Assembly: GCF_002028545.1 (NCBI RefSeq)
Contig: NZ_MWPQ01000041.1
Location: forward strand, 1-37,535
Direction of reading: 5' to 3'
Source: Nitrobacter vulgaris
Lineage (GTDB): Bacteria > Pseudomonadota > Alphaproteobacteria > Rhizobiales > Xanthobacteraceae
DNA length: 37,535 bases
A model generated the notes under the pieces. It was not told the origin of the DNA, did no database searches, and saw only the letters and a list, made by a program, of their open reading frames with translations. The translations under genes were made by a program, and so were the position numbers. This document shows, piece after piece, positions 7,884-16,593 of this stretch (position 1 is the stretch's first letter; each line of letters begins with the position of its first letter).

Positions 7884-7909
7884 AACGCTCGCTCACATTT
7901 CAGAGTTCC
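7884..7909 (-). promoter_or_regulatory. EcfG-type promoter, GGAAC-N17-CGTT
   Basis: On the minus strand GGAAC (7909-7905), 17 bases, CGTT (7887-7884). It sits between the end of the Nudix gene and the DUF421 start, about 100 bases before ATG 7785. This is an exact consensus match with the longer allowed spacer. Confidence 0.5.
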
Positions 7910-7917
7910 CGCAGCCC

Positions 7918-8404
7918 TCATTCTCCGCAAGCATCCCGCAGGCGATCGAGGAAAACGGTCTGGCCCTTCAGGATACGCTCGCAAGCTTCGCTGAAACCGA
8001 ACCAGGCGGCGCGGTCAAGCTCGGGAAAGCTCTGAAGTTTCCCCGAACCCGACGGCCATTCCATTTCGAAAACATTTGCTTATGAGCGCATCGGGATTCC
8101 AGTCACCTTCGGCCGCCCAAACATGCACCGTTTTGCCACCCGGCTGTTTAGCGGCGCCAAGTGGAATGAACTCGCCGACCGGCCGGTAGCCAGTCTCCTC
8201 CTCGAATTCCCGCCGGGCGGCGGCTTGGAGATCTTCATTCAAATCGACCAGACCCTTTGGAACGGTCCAGGCGCCAAAATCTTTCTGCTTCCAAAACGGC
8301 CCGCCCGGGTGCCCGAGCAGCACTTGAATAGATCCGCGCTTCCGCCTGAAAAGAAGAATGCCGGCGCTAATCTTATTTGACGAGATTGTCCGCGCCGAAG
8401 TCAT
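7918..8404 (-). pseudogene. Nudix hydrolase gene with a 1-base insertion
   Basis: The frame from ATG 8404 encodes a Nudix domain with a complete Nudix box (GLVDLNEDLQAAARREFEEETG, pattern GX5EX7REUXEEXGU, about residues 51-73). After about residue 108 the reading shifts and it stops at 8015. In the +1 frame the family C-terminus follows intact: FEMEWPSGSGKLQSFPELDR, AAWFGFSEACERILKGQ, TVFLDRLRDACGE, stop at 7918. The shift falls in a run of four T on the coding strand near 8066-8071; with one T fewer the protein is 161 residues. Such proteins hydrolyse nucleoside diphosphate derivatives, some of them mutagenic oxidised nucleotides. The catalytic box is upstream of the lesion, but the last third of the fold would be replaced by 21 unrelated residues. 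Confidence 0.75.
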
Positions 8405-8452
8405 TGCCGTTCTTCCCCGCTAACCCCGCCCGTGCTTCTGCGCCCCGCAAAT

Positions 8453-9226
8453 TCACTTCAGTCTAATCCAGGCAGGGGCATGGTCGCTTGCACCTTCCTT
8501 GCCGCGCACCTTACGGTCAACGCCACCGTCGATGAGGCGTTTCTTGAGATCAAGGCTTAGCAGGAAGTGGTCGAGCCTCAGGCCTTTGTCATTCTCCCAG
8601 CGGTGCCGCATGTAGTCCCAGAACGTATACATCGGGTCATCGGGATGGAGATATCGCAATGCGTCCGTCCAGCCTTGCTTCAAGAGTCGCTGAAACGCAG
8701 CACGGCTTTCCGGCTGCAAAAGCGCATCGTCGTCCCATGATTTTGTTGGATAGATATCAAAGTCAGTGGGTACGACATTGTAGTCGCCGACGAGCGCGAC
8801 CAGCGCTCCCGACTTCTTCAGCGTCTTCGCATGGCGTATCAGCCTGTCGAACCATGCGAGTTTGTAATCAAACTTTGGGCCCGGTTGTGGATTGCCGTTA
8901 GGCAGGTAGATACAGGATACGATGATCCCTTTGACCGCGGCTTCCAGATAGCGGCTCTGATTGTCGGCGGGATCGCCTGGAAGACGCTCGCGCGTGACCT
9001 CGGGCGCGGAGCCTCGCGAAAGAATGGCGACGCCGTTCCAGGACTTCTGACCAATCCAGGCTGCACTGTACCCGGCCTCCTCAAGGGCGCCGGCTGGAAA
9101 AGCCGCTTGCTCGGCTTTCAATTCTTGAAGGCAAACAATGTCCGGTTTGGAGCTCTTCAGCCAGGCTATGAGATTCGGCAAACGCCGGTTGACATTGTTG
9201 ATGTTGAACGTCGCGATCTTCACCAT
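8453..9226 (-). CDS. xthA: Exodeoxyribonuclease III (AP endonuclease)
   Basis: 257 residues, normal for the family, with every hallmark of the exonuclease/endonuclease/phosphatase fold: N-terminal MVKIATFNINNVN (Asn10), QELK with metal ligand Glu35, YLPNG at 108-112, GDYN with Asp148 and Asn150, and the C-terminal SDHAP histidine (about 248-252). The enzyme cleaves DNA 5' of abasic sites and trims 3' ends in base excision repair. Start at ATG 9226, with GGAGGAATGGTG just upstream. A weak EcfG-like motif (GGAAC-N17-TGTT, 9267-9242) lies 15 bases before it. It is the only intact DNA repair gene seen in the first 20 kb, and its immediate downstream neighbour, the Nudix gene, is broken. Confidence 0.93.
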   Translation of the reverse strand: MVKIATFNINNVNRRLPNLIAWLKSSKPDIVCLQELKAEQAAFPAGALEEAGYSAAWIGQKSWNGVAILSRGSAPEVTRERLPGDPADNQSRYLEAAVKGIIVSCIYLPNGNPQPGPKFDYKLAWFDRLIRHAKTLKKSGALVALVGDYNVVPTDFDIYPTKSWDDDALLQPESRAAFQRLLKQGWTDALRYLHPDDPMYTFWDYMRHRWENDKGLRLDHFLLSLDLKKRLIDGGVDRKVRGKEGASDHAPAWIRLK

Positions 9227-9301
9227 TCCTCCACCGAAGCGAACACTTACGGAGGCCGCGCAGTTCCGCTGCTAGTGGGCAAGGTTAAAACCCGAGCGTC
9301 A

Positions 9302-9340
9302 TTATCCGATGCCGTGGCAGATCGGGCAATCGTCGCTCAT
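9302..9340 (-). pseudogene. Truncated copy of the Cys-rich mini-protein gene
   Basis: ATG 9340 opens a 12-codon frame, MSDDCPICHGIG, stopping at 9302-9304. The start region and the CPxC...GIG motif match the neighbouring 9564-9742 gene, and both are preceded by CAGAACG. The second Cys pair and everything after it is missing, so this looks like a decayed tandem copy. Confidence 0.4.
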
Positions 9341-9563
9341 CGTTCTGACGCATTTAGTGGCGCATCTGGCGCTTCCAATGACTTTAAGGGGTGCACGGTC
9401 CCGCGGGGGGCATTGGGGCAAAAGCTTGCGGGACCGTGCTGGGCCTCTTTGGGGGGAGAGGGCCCGTCGCGCCAATATGGGTTGCTGATCCGTCTTTGTA
9501 AGCTCCTCAACCGCGTCGATCTCTGAAACGTGATGCGGCGGCACTCGTCTGTGCTCTTCCGGT

Positions 9564-9742
9564 TCAATGCACAGGGTGTTCGCCGACGACGATGACCTGG
9601 CTCGTATCGGGCGGCGTGCTGTCGTTGCACCTGCACGGCATCCCTTCGCTGCACGCGCAACCGAAGTCATGGTCGAACGGCCTGTAGGGATGGCGCTCGC
9701 ATACCCAGCCGATGCCGCACAAACGGGGCAGTTGTCATTCAT
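9564..9742 (-). pseudogene. Cys-rich small protein (zinc-knuckle-like), 1-base deletion
   Basis: ATG 9742 starts MNDNCPVC. After a frame change at codon 9 the sequence reads GIGWVCERHPYRPFDHDFGC, then ACSEGMPCRCNDSTPPD, TSQVIVVGEHPVH, stopping at 9564-9566. One restored base gives a 59-residue protein with seven or eight cysteines in CPxC, GWVC and CxC...CxC arrangements, as expected for a zinc-binding mini-protein. Small proteins of this pattern are common in Bradyrhizobium-like genomes; their role is unknown. Without the missing base the frame loses all but the first Cys pair. A truncated paralogue lies at 9302-9340. Confidence 0.55.
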
Positions 9743-9888
9743 GGCGTACCTTTCGTTCTGCAAGGAGCCGTGTGCGCTTTCTTCGCCGAGCTAACTCTTC
9801 GCGATTCGGCGTCCTGCTATTTCGCAGGCGCACGGCGGCGCAGATGCGCCGATGTCTTGGTTTTCTCGTGGTGATTGTATGGGGATCG

Positions 9889-9909
9889 AAAAAATGCGCG
9901 GCCCCGCGC
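9889..9909 (-). terminator. Intrinsic terminator after the PRC-barrel gene
   Basis: On the minus strand GCGCG and CGCGC (9909-9896, loop GGGC) are followed by AT and six T. It lies about 73 bases beyond the stop of the PRC-barrel gene. Confidence 0.55.
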
Positions 9910-9981
9910 GATGGAAGAACGCAGGACCGCGCCAGCCGCGAGCCGCCTCGCCGTCCGGCTCGGGCTGATAGCCTCGCGTCG

Positions 9982-10359
9982 CTACCCGAGAGCGGAATGG
10001 GTGACGCGGGTGCCGTAATAGTCATCGACCGACTTGGACCGCGCGGGATCCGACCAATTCCAGCCGCTCTCGTCCGCGTACTTCGGCGCGCCGTTGAGCT
10101 GGTCCGCGGTGATGCCGATGCGGTATCCCTCGACGTTGGTGTCGTACTTCAGCGCATTCCACGAAACAGGATAGTGGTCGTTGCCGATGCCGAGAAATCC
10201 GCCGAAGCCGAGAACCGCGTACGACACGCGCCCGCTCGTCTTCTCGATCATCACGCGCTCGATCGTTCCGATGGCCTGATCGTCGGGGCCGTATACGGAA
10301 GTGCCCGCAACTTTGTCGCTTCCGATCAGCGTGCCGGTCTCTCTCTCTTCGGTAACCAT
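9982..10359 (-). CDS. PRC-barrel domain protein
   Basis: 125 residues. Residues 10-85 are a PRC-barrel: LIGSDKVAGTSVYGPDDQAI, GTIERVMIEKTSGRVSYAVL, GFGGFLGIGNDHYPVSWNAL, matching the beta-barrel found in photosynthetic reaction centre H subunits and RimM. Stand-alone rhizobial members are small soluble proteins, often stress-linked, with no defined biochemistry. The C-terminal WSDPARSKSVDDYYG segment is typical of this subfamily. Start at ATG 10359, with AGGGAGAA just upstream. It has its own hairpin terminator and a partial EcfG-like motif 29 bases upstream. Confidence 0.88.
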   Translation of the reverse strand: MVTEERETGTLIGSDKVAGTSVYGPDDQAIGTIERVMIEKTSGRVSYAVLGFGGFLGIGNDHYPVSWNALKYDTNVEGYRIGITADQLNGAPKYADESGWNWSDPARSKSVDDYYGTRVTHSALG

Positions 10360-10387
10360 GCGAATTCTCCCTGTTGGATCGTATGAG

Positions 10388-10412
10388 AATCGATTGTCGA
10401 GAAGATAGTTCC
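10388..10412 (-). promoter_or_regulatory. Weak EcfG-like promoter, GGAAC-N16-GATT
   Basis: On the minus strand GGAAC (10412-10408), 16 bases, GATT (10391-10388). The -35 is perfect; the -10 differs at two positions from CGTT. Its placement before the PRC-barrel gene is right for a promoter. Confidence 0.3.
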
Positions 10413-10465
10413 TAGCAGCGGCGTCGATAGCGTTGCGGGTGATCCCGCTGATTGCCCGACTCGAG

Positions 10466-10499
10466 AAAAAGCCCGCCGCGCAGGAGTGCGTCGGCGGGC
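10466..10499 (-). terminator. Strong intrinsic terminator of the small membrane protein pair
   Basis: On the minus strand GCCCGCCG (10499-10492) pairs with CGGCGGGC (10478-10471), and the stem is followed by TTTTT (10470-10466). It lies 25 bases after the stop at 10524. Confidence 0.8.
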
Positions 10500-10523
10500 A
10501 ATTTCCTTACTGTTGGTTCGAAG

Positions 10524-10604
10524 TCAGCGGCCGAAGAACAGCCAGAGGAGGAGGATCACGGGGATCGGCACGCCGACTAGCCAGAGCAGGAGTCCGCGTC
10601 CCAT
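10524..10604 (-). CDS. 26-residue membrane mini-protein
   Basis: ATG 10604 to TGA 10524 encodes MGRGLLLWLVGVPIPVILLL, then WLFFGR: one transmembrane helix with a basic residue at each end and a central PIP kink. The ATG shares its A with the TGA of the preceding gene (TGATG), so translation is very likely coupled. A strong terminator follows. Tiny proteins of this pattern recur beside stress genes in rhizobia, but no function is known to me. Too short for most gene finders; the coupling, composition and terminator are the support. Confidence 0.65.
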   Translation of the reverse strand: MGRGLLLWLVGVPIPVILLLWLFFGR

Positions 10605-10765
10605 CAGTGCGCGCCCCCGAAATACACGATGTAGACGACCACGAAGGCCGCGATCACCAGCGCCGTGCCCGCGACCACCATGTTGCGAACCGTGGGGCCG
10701 CGCTCTCCTTGGCGCGCTTCAGTCGCGGTCTCTACGATGCGTCCTTTTTCATCAATCTTTGCCAT
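10604..10765 (-). CDS. 53-residue single-pass membrane protein
   Basis: ATG 10765 follows AAGGAAAGC. The frame is open further upstream but has no start signal there. Residues 1-28 are soluble and charged (MAKIDEKGRIVETATEARQG, then ERGPTVRN); residues 29-50 (MVVAGTALVIAAFVVVYIVYF) are one transmembrane helix, followed by GGAH. It overlaps the 26-residue gene by one base, and both end at a shared terminator. The two could form a small membrane complex; that is inference from coupling. The EARQGERGPTVRN segment looks like a conserved cytoplasmic tag of rhizobial small stress proteins. Confidence 0.7.
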   Translation of the reverse strand: MAKIDEKGRIVETATEARQGERGPTVRNMVVAGTALVIAAFVVVYIVYFGGAH

Positions 10766-10806
10766 TGCTGCTTTCCTTTCAGGTCTTGTTTTCAGGCGAT
10801 GCCGCC

Positions 10807-10983
10807 TCAGCGCGCTCTCGGATGATTGCGCTCTAGGAAGGCCGCGAGCGGCGGGCTTTGTACCGGTTCTGACCGACACGAATGGGCCAGCAGGACTATC
10901 TGCGAGCCGTCGGGCCGCGTGATTACGATGCGCAGGTTTCCGCCGGCATCCTTTTCGATCGAGAACATCGGTTCTGTCTTCAT
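10807..10983 (-). CDS. Small hypothetical protein
   Basis: 58 residues from ATG 10983 (an in-frame ATG at 10968 is an alternative). It reads MKTEPMFSIEKDAGGNLRIV, then ITRPDGSQIVLLA, then a more polar tail (PPLAAFLERNHPRAR). The first 35 residues have clear alternating strand character and look coding. No ribosome site is convincing. It lies 41 bases before the coupled membrane pair and may share their transcript. Not recognised. Confidence 0.45.
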   Translation of the reverse strand: MKTEPMFSIEKDAGGNLRIVITRPDGSQIVLLAHSCRSEPVQSPPLAAFLERNHPRAR

Positions 10984-11065
10984 CAGGACCTGCAGCGCTC
11001 GTGAATGGTCGATAGCTGGCAACTCCGGGACCAGAGGCAAGGTTCCTGCGGTCTGCCGCGCCCGC

Positions 11066-11325
11066 TCACTTGAGCCGCCGCGGTCCGGGCAGGCTCGCCC
11101 ATCGGTCGATATTAGCGGCGGTCTCCGCTTTCCGGATCTTCTTAGCCAGATCGTACCGGTCCGCGCAGGCCGCCGCCGCGTCGGCCTTCGACGCTCGCCC
11201 GCGACGAACTCAGAGAGGCGGTCCTGGAACGATACCGTCTGCTTGGAACGCCACCGCCCCCGCTTGCGCGCAGGAAGCGTCTCTCCCTGGGAGGAAAGCG
11301 GGGGCGCATTTTGCGTTTTGGTCAT
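11066..11325 (-). pseudogene. Small basic protein gene with a 1-base deletion
   Basis: From ATG 11325 the frame reads MTKTQNAPPLSSQGETLPAR, KRGRWRSKQTVSFQDRLSEF, VAGE; then a one-base shift near 11195 leads into ASKADAAAACADRYDLAKKI, RKAETAANIDRWASLPGPRR, LK, stopping at 11066-11068. Total length is 86 codons if one base is restored. The helical C-terminal half and basic N-terminal half match a rhizobial small-protein pattern (FQDRL... then KKIRKAETA...). Function unknown. Unshifted, the frame would instead read an Arg-rich sequence into the next gene, which has the look of an out-of-phase translation. Confidence 0.5.
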
Positions 11326-11380
11326 TTGATAAAGGCCATAGCCGTTGGCGTATCCGAGCAAATACGGCGCTCACACCGGC

Positions 11381-11418
11381 GTTCCTAATCCCTGTAAACT
11401 TCTTCATGCGTTAGGAAC
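11381..11418. repeat. 8-bp inverted repeat
   Basis: GTTCCTAA (11381-11388) and TTAGGAAC (11411-11418) are exact inverse complements separated by 22 bases, in the gap upstream of the 11066-11325 gene. Both arms contain GGAAC/GTTCC, but no CGTT lies at promoter spacing. It could be an operator or the arms of a hairpin. Confidence 0.35.
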
Positions 11419-11573
11419 TTACGCGCTTTCAGCGCGAATCGCGTGATCGCAAAATAAGGACTCGCGTTCCGGCAGAAGGGCGCACGCCGCATCATCACCG
11501 CCCGGGCGCAGCTTTCATCGGTGATGAGAACGCCAGCGCGCGCTCCCGCCCTCCCCAAGCGGCGAGCGGTGTC

Positions 11574-11800
11574 ATGGCAGACCAGCAGCTCACGAAGGCT
11601 ATCCGCGACCTCCAGGACCATGTCCGCGAGGCAAAGCTTAACCTGGGCACATCCTGAATGGCAGCAGCGCGGACCTAGTGCACCAGTCGCGGCGGTTGAT
11701 CGAAGAGTCACTGGGCGTCATGGAAAAGGCTGAAAAGGTCTTGGCGCGCAAGGGGTACGAAGACTGCCCGGCGGCGCTGAAATTCTTCGGCTCAAATTGA
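11574..11800 (+). pseudogene. Small helical protein gene with a 1-base deletion
   Basis: ATG 11574 starts MADQQLTKAIRDLQDHVREA, KLNLGTS and stops. One base shifted, the same strand continues LNGSSADLVHQSRRLIEESL, GVMEKAEKVLARKGYEDCPA, ALKFFGSN, stopping at 11798-11800. One restored base near 11650 gives 75 residues, almost entirely amphipathic helix. Both halves look coding and fit together, so a recent frameshift is the simplest reading. Function unknown. It sits immediately before the truncated imuB but shows no relation to imuA. Confidence 0.45.
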
Positions 11801-11907
11801 GTGGTAGTCCCGTTAGTCGGGGTGGTGAAATCGCTCGACGAGGGCATTTGGAAGCCCAACGGTAAAGAAGACCTATCACCCAAACCGCACGAAAACCGTT
11901 TTGAATC

Positions 11908-13103
11908 ATGGCGCCCGATACAATATTCATTGATGTTGCCGGCTCCGCGCATCTTTTTAAAGGCGAAGCAGCGCTTTTGAAAGACCTCCATTCCCGGCTT
12001 GCCTCCGCGCAGCTTTCGGCGCGGGCAGCTATAGCGGATACACCCGGCGCGGCTTGGGCGATCTCGCATTACGCGGGAATTGATATAGTACCGCCCGGCC
12101 GAGCCGCCGATGTTCTCGGCAGCCTGCCGGTGGCGGCTCTGCGGCTTCCTCAGCAGGCATCAGCCTTCGCGAAGTCGGCGTCGAACGAATTGCGCAGCTC
12201 GCTTCTCTGCCGCGCGCTTCACTTCGCCAGCGTTTTTCGGGCGATGTCCTCCTTCGCCTCGATCAGGCACTGGGCGCGGCAGTCGAAGTGCTCGTTCCTC
12301 TGATACCGAAGGAAGTGCCGCGCATGACGCTGAAGTTTGCCGAGCCGATCAGCACTCCCGACGATCTGCAGCGAGTCATGGCGCTTTTATGCGAAAAGCT
12401 CATGATTGATCTTGGCGCGCGCGGCGTTGGCGCAAGGCGGCTCGACATGGTGTTTCAGCGGGTCGATAATATCTCGCAAGCGCTCCGAATCGGTACATCG
12501 AAGCCGAACCGCGATACGAAACATCTTACCAAGCTTCTTGCGGAACGGCTTGTGCTGATCGACCCGGGCTTCGGCATCGAGGAAGCGACTCTGACCGCCT
12601 CATGGGTCGAAGCATTGACGGAGCGGCAGACGGTTGGAGTCGCGGAGACGGGATCCGAAGTCGACGTCAGCCAGCTCGTCGACACGCTTCGCGTTAGGCT
12701 AGGCAACGAACGGGTTTTTAGGCTCACGCCGGTTGAAAGCGATATTCCGGAGCGTTCAATGCGGCGCGTCGCGCCGCTCTTCAGGACGGACGGCGCAACC
12801 TGGCCGAGCGATTTGCCCAGGCCAGCGCGGCTGCTGTCGCCTCCTGAGGAAGTGCATGCCGTCGCTGAAATTCCCGACAGCCCTCCGCGTTTCTTCGTCT
12901 GGCGCAAAATCCGCCACCGGATCGCACGGGCCGATGGCCCCGAGCGCATTCTTGGCGAGTGGTGGCTCTCCGATAAGGAGATAGGCCTCCAGCGCGACTA
13001 TTACCGCGTCGAGAACGAAACAGGCGAGCGCTTCTGGCTTTTTCGCGATGCGCCGGCTGAATCCGGCGGACGCTGGTGGCTTCACGGTCTGGGTGAAGCA
13101 TGA
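11908..13103 (+). pseudogene. imuB: ImuB, mutasome Y-family-like protein; truncated and frameshifted
   Basis: ImuB is the catalytically inactive Y-family polymerase-like hub that links DnaE2 to the beta clamp in damage-induced mutagenesis. The fragment begins inside the palm region (TIFIDVAGSAHLFKGEAAL, then ARAAIADTPGAAWA, PPGRAADVLGSLPVAALRLP). A one-base deletion near 12155 follows, then ISLREVGVERIAQLASLPRA, LRLDQALGAAVE, the little-finger-like region and the C-terminal GERFWLFRD...[12 protein letters not shown] to 13103. Restored, it is 398 residues against about 500 in intact ImuB. The missing N-terminal 80-100 residues are not found in any frame upstream, and a stop precedes the first ATG. 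Its last four bases overlap the dnaE2 start (ATGA), as in intact cassettes. imuA is absent. Confidence 0.8.
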
Positions 13104-16100
13104 GCTACGCAGAGCTTCAGGTCACAAGCCATTTTTCGTTTCTGCGCGGCGCGTCGAGCGCTGAAAAGCTATTCGCTACCGCGGCAGTGCTCGGCATCGA
13201 CGCTCTCGCAGTCGTCGACCGCAACTCGCTTGCAGGGATCGTACGGGCCTATGAAGCTTCGCGCGTTACCGGCGTGGGCCTCATTGTCGGCTGCCGACTC
13301 GATCTTGAGGATTTTACCTCTTTACTAGTCTACCCGACGGATCGCGCCGCATATGGACGGCTGTGCCGCCTGCTCACTGTCGGAAAAGCGCGAGCGGGCA
13401 AAGGCAAGTGCGCGCTCTTTATCAATGGCGTCGCGGAATGGAGCGAGGGGCTTATCGCCGTCCTTGTCACTGACAAGCCGCACAATGATCTACCAAGCCA
13501 TTTGCATCGAGTTAGATCAATTTTCGGAGACAGGGCATACTGGGCCTTGACGCGCCGCTTTCGCCCGGACGATGCGGGCTATCTCCACGATATAGCGACG
13601 ATGGCGTGGCAGGCGCGCGTCCCGACCGTCGCCACCGGCGACGTTCTGTATCACGTGCCCGCGATGCGCATGCTGCAGGACGTCGTCACCTGTATCCGGC
13701 TCAAGACGACGATAGACAAAGCGGGATTTCTTAAGGAAAAGCACACCGACAGGTTTTTGAAAGAGCCTGCCGAGATGGAGCGTCTATTCCGGCAGTATCC
13801 GGATGCCATCGCGCGAACATGTGAGATTGCGACACGCTGCAAATTTTCTCTGGAGGAGCTGACCTACAGTTATCCCACTGAAGTCTCAGAAGACGGTCTC
13901 TCCGCGCAAGACCGGCTTGAGAAACTGACCTGGGAGGGAGCCGCGCAGCGCTATCCCGAAGGCATTCCTGACAACGTGGCGATGCAGCTGAGGCATGAGC
14001 TCGGCCTCATCGAACGGCTGCAATATGCCCCCTACTTCCTGACCGTAGATTCCATCGTGCGCTTTGCGCGCTCGAAGGGCATTCTTTGTCAGGGCCGCGG
14101 CTCCGCCGCTAATTCCGCGGTGTGCTTTGTGCTGGGCGTCACTTCCATCGATCCGGTACGGCAAGGACTCCTTTTCGAGCGGTTCGTATCGGAAGAAAGG
14201 CGCGAGCCTCCCGATATCGACGTCGATTTCGAGCATGAGCGGCGTGAAGAAGTCATCCAGTAAATTTACGAAACCTACGGCAGGACACGATCTGCCCTGA
14301 CCTCGACCGTGACGCGCTACCGCGCCCGCGGCGCAATCCGTGAGGTCGGCAAGGCGCTCGGCATACCGGAAGACGTGACCGGGGCGCTCGCCCGCATCAC
14401 CTGGGGCTGGAGTGAGGAAGGGGTTTCGGAGACGGAGCTAAAGGAGCTCAATCTCAATCTTTCAGACCGGCGCCTGCGAATGACGATTGAACTCGCGCGC
14501 CAGCTCATGGGAACGCCGCGGCATCTTTCGCAGCATCCGGGAGGCTTTGTGCTGACGCTGGACCGCCTCGATGAGCTGGTGCCCATCGAACCGGCCGCGA
14601 TGGAGAAACGGCAGGTGATCGAGTGGGATAAAGACGATATCGAGGCGTTGAAGTTCATGAAAGTCGACGTCCTCGGCCTCGGCATGCTCGGCTGCATGCG
14701 CCGCGCCTTCGATCTTCTGCAATCGTCGAAGGACAGTAAGCTGGGTCTTGCAACGATCCCCGCGGAAGACCGGCGGACTTACGAGATGATCCAAAAGGCA
14801 GATACGCTCGGTGTCTTCCAGATCGAAAGCCGCGCGCAGATGTCAATGCTGCCGCGCATGCAGCCGACGCGCTTCTATGATCTCGTCATCCAGGTTGCCA
14901 TCGTGCGGCCCGGCCCCATCCAGGGCGATATGGTGCATCCCTATCTCCGCCGCAGGGAAGGTAAGGAGCCGGTCGCGTTTCCAAAGCCTGAACTGGAGAA
15001 GGTTCTCGGCAAGACGCTGGGCGTGCCGCTCTTTCAGGAGCAGGCGATGCAGGTCGCGATGGTGGCGGCCGGGTTCTCGGCGAATGAAGCCGACCAGCTG
15101 CGCCGCGCCATGGCGACATTCAAATTCACCGGCGGAGTCAACAAATTCAAGGATAAGCTCATCCAGGGCATGATCGATAATGGATACGATATCGAGTTTG
15201 CGAACCGCACCTTCCGCCAGCTTGAAGGTTTCGGTTCATACGGCTTTCCTGAAAGCCACGCCGCAAGCTTTGCGCTTATCGCCTACGCTTCCAGCTGGAT
15301 GAAATGCCATCATCCCGAGTGTTCTGCGCGGCGATCCTCAATGCGCAGCCGATGGGGTTTTATGAGCCCTCGCAGCTTGTACGCGATGCGATCAGCCACG
15401 GGGTCAATATCCGCCCTATTGATGTAAATAGCTCAGCCTGGGACTGCACGCTGGAGCCCGACGGGAAATACCACGCGGTCCGGCTCGGGCTTCGGATGAC
15501 GCGCGGCCTTTCTGAAAAAGATGGCAAGACCCTCGCCTCTGCTCGCGCAAACCGTCTTTACCAATCTATCCCTGAATGCGCGCGGCGCGCAGGCATCGGA
15601 CCCGGCGCCCTCGTGCGCCTTGCAAACGCCGACGCTTTTTCCTCGCTCGGCCTGTCACGCCGCAAGGCTTTGTGGGCAATCAAGGGCCTTCGCAATGACG
15701 CCCTTCCCCTCTTCGAGGCGGCGGGCCAATGCGCGAAGGAGCTCGTGCCCGAGCAGGTCGAGGAGGATGTTTCGCTTCCCGTTATGACCCGCGGCCGCGA
15801 GGTCGTCGAGGATTACAGATCACATGGCCTTTCCTTACGCCCGCATCCGCTGGCCTTCCTCCGCGCCAAACTGTCCTGCCAGGAGATCAGCCCCTGTGCC
15901 GCCTTGCGGACCGCTAAGAGTGGATCGCGCATCACCGTCTCCGGCCTCGTCATGGTGCGTCAGCGGCCTGGCTCTGCCAAGGGCGTAATGTTCATTACGC
16001 TTGAAGATGAGACCGATATTGCAAATCTTATCATCTGGCCTTCGCTTTTCGATAAACTGAGGCGCGTGATCCTGGGCGCTCAGATGCTTGCCTGCCGCGG

Positions 16101-16356
16101 CAGAGTGCAAGTGGCGAACGGCGTCATCCACCTCATTGCCGAGCATCTCGTCGATCAGTCATCATTGCTACGCAAGATTGGCGGAAGCGATGAGCCGTTC
16201 GTGGTCCCCGCAGGAAGAGGCGATGAAGCGATTCATGGCAGCGGTGGCGGGACTGATAGCCGTGAGACCAAGGCGTTTAATCATGCCGCCCGGGACATCT
16301 ACATCCCGGACCTTCACATTGATACCCCCAACGTAAAGGCGCGAAATTTTCGCTAG
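13100..16356 (+). pseudogene. dnaE2: DnaE2, error-prone DNA polymerase III alpha; nonsense codon plus frameshift
   Basis: Three consecutive pieces make one DnaE2 of 1,085 codons, the usual length. 13100-14263: PHP domain ([17 protein letters not shown]) and start of the palm with catalytic PDIDVDF. TAA at 14261-14263 replaces a probable Tyr (VIQ[18 protein letters not shown]), without frame change. 14264 to about 15322: palm and fingers ([51 protein letters not shown]). A one-base deletion at about 15322 ([20 protein letters not shown]) moves to the frame ending at 16356, with helix-hairpin-helix and an OB domain (ITVSGLVMVRQRPGSAKGVM). Intact DnaE2 is the SOS-induced translesion polymerase working with ImuA and ImuB. 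Two independent lesions plus a broken imuB make function very unlikely. A truncated product would end about 14 codons after the first two catalytic aspartates. Confidence 0.88.
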
Positions 16357-16416
16357 GCGAGCATCTTATCCGTGCAAATTCCGACGAAAATCAACGGCTT
16401 CGCCTAGTCCTTTTTT
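16353..16416 (+). terminator. Possible terminator after dnaE2
   Basis: CTAGGCGA (16353-16360) and TCGCCTAG (16400-16407) form an 8-bp inverted repeat ending in TCC and six T (16411-16416). The loop is long (39 bases), so it may act only with internal structure. The left arm overlaps the dnaE2 stop. Confidence 0.4.
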
Positions 16417-16593
16417 GGTTGCGGAGTACCAGGGCGAGGCCGAAGACGGTCCGGTGCGAATCTGAACATGAAAACGCGTTTAAAAATCCGCAGACGCAAG
16501 CAGATACGCTGGCGGCTGATCACTCTCGGCTTTCTGACCGCGCATACCGCCTACCAACCAGATTTTAACGGATGTCCTTCGCTCGCTTTGCCC

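Noticed and set aside
8831-9526. 231-codon plus-strand frame
   Set aside because: Antisense to the N-terminal half of xthA; no features.
9712-10386. 224-codon plus-strand frame
   Set aside because: Antisense to the PRC-barrel gene and its terminator.
11381-11418. Two GGAAC boxes in an inverted repeat taken as divergent EcfG promoters
   Set aside because: Neither has CGTT, or a one-base variant, at 16 or 17 bases.
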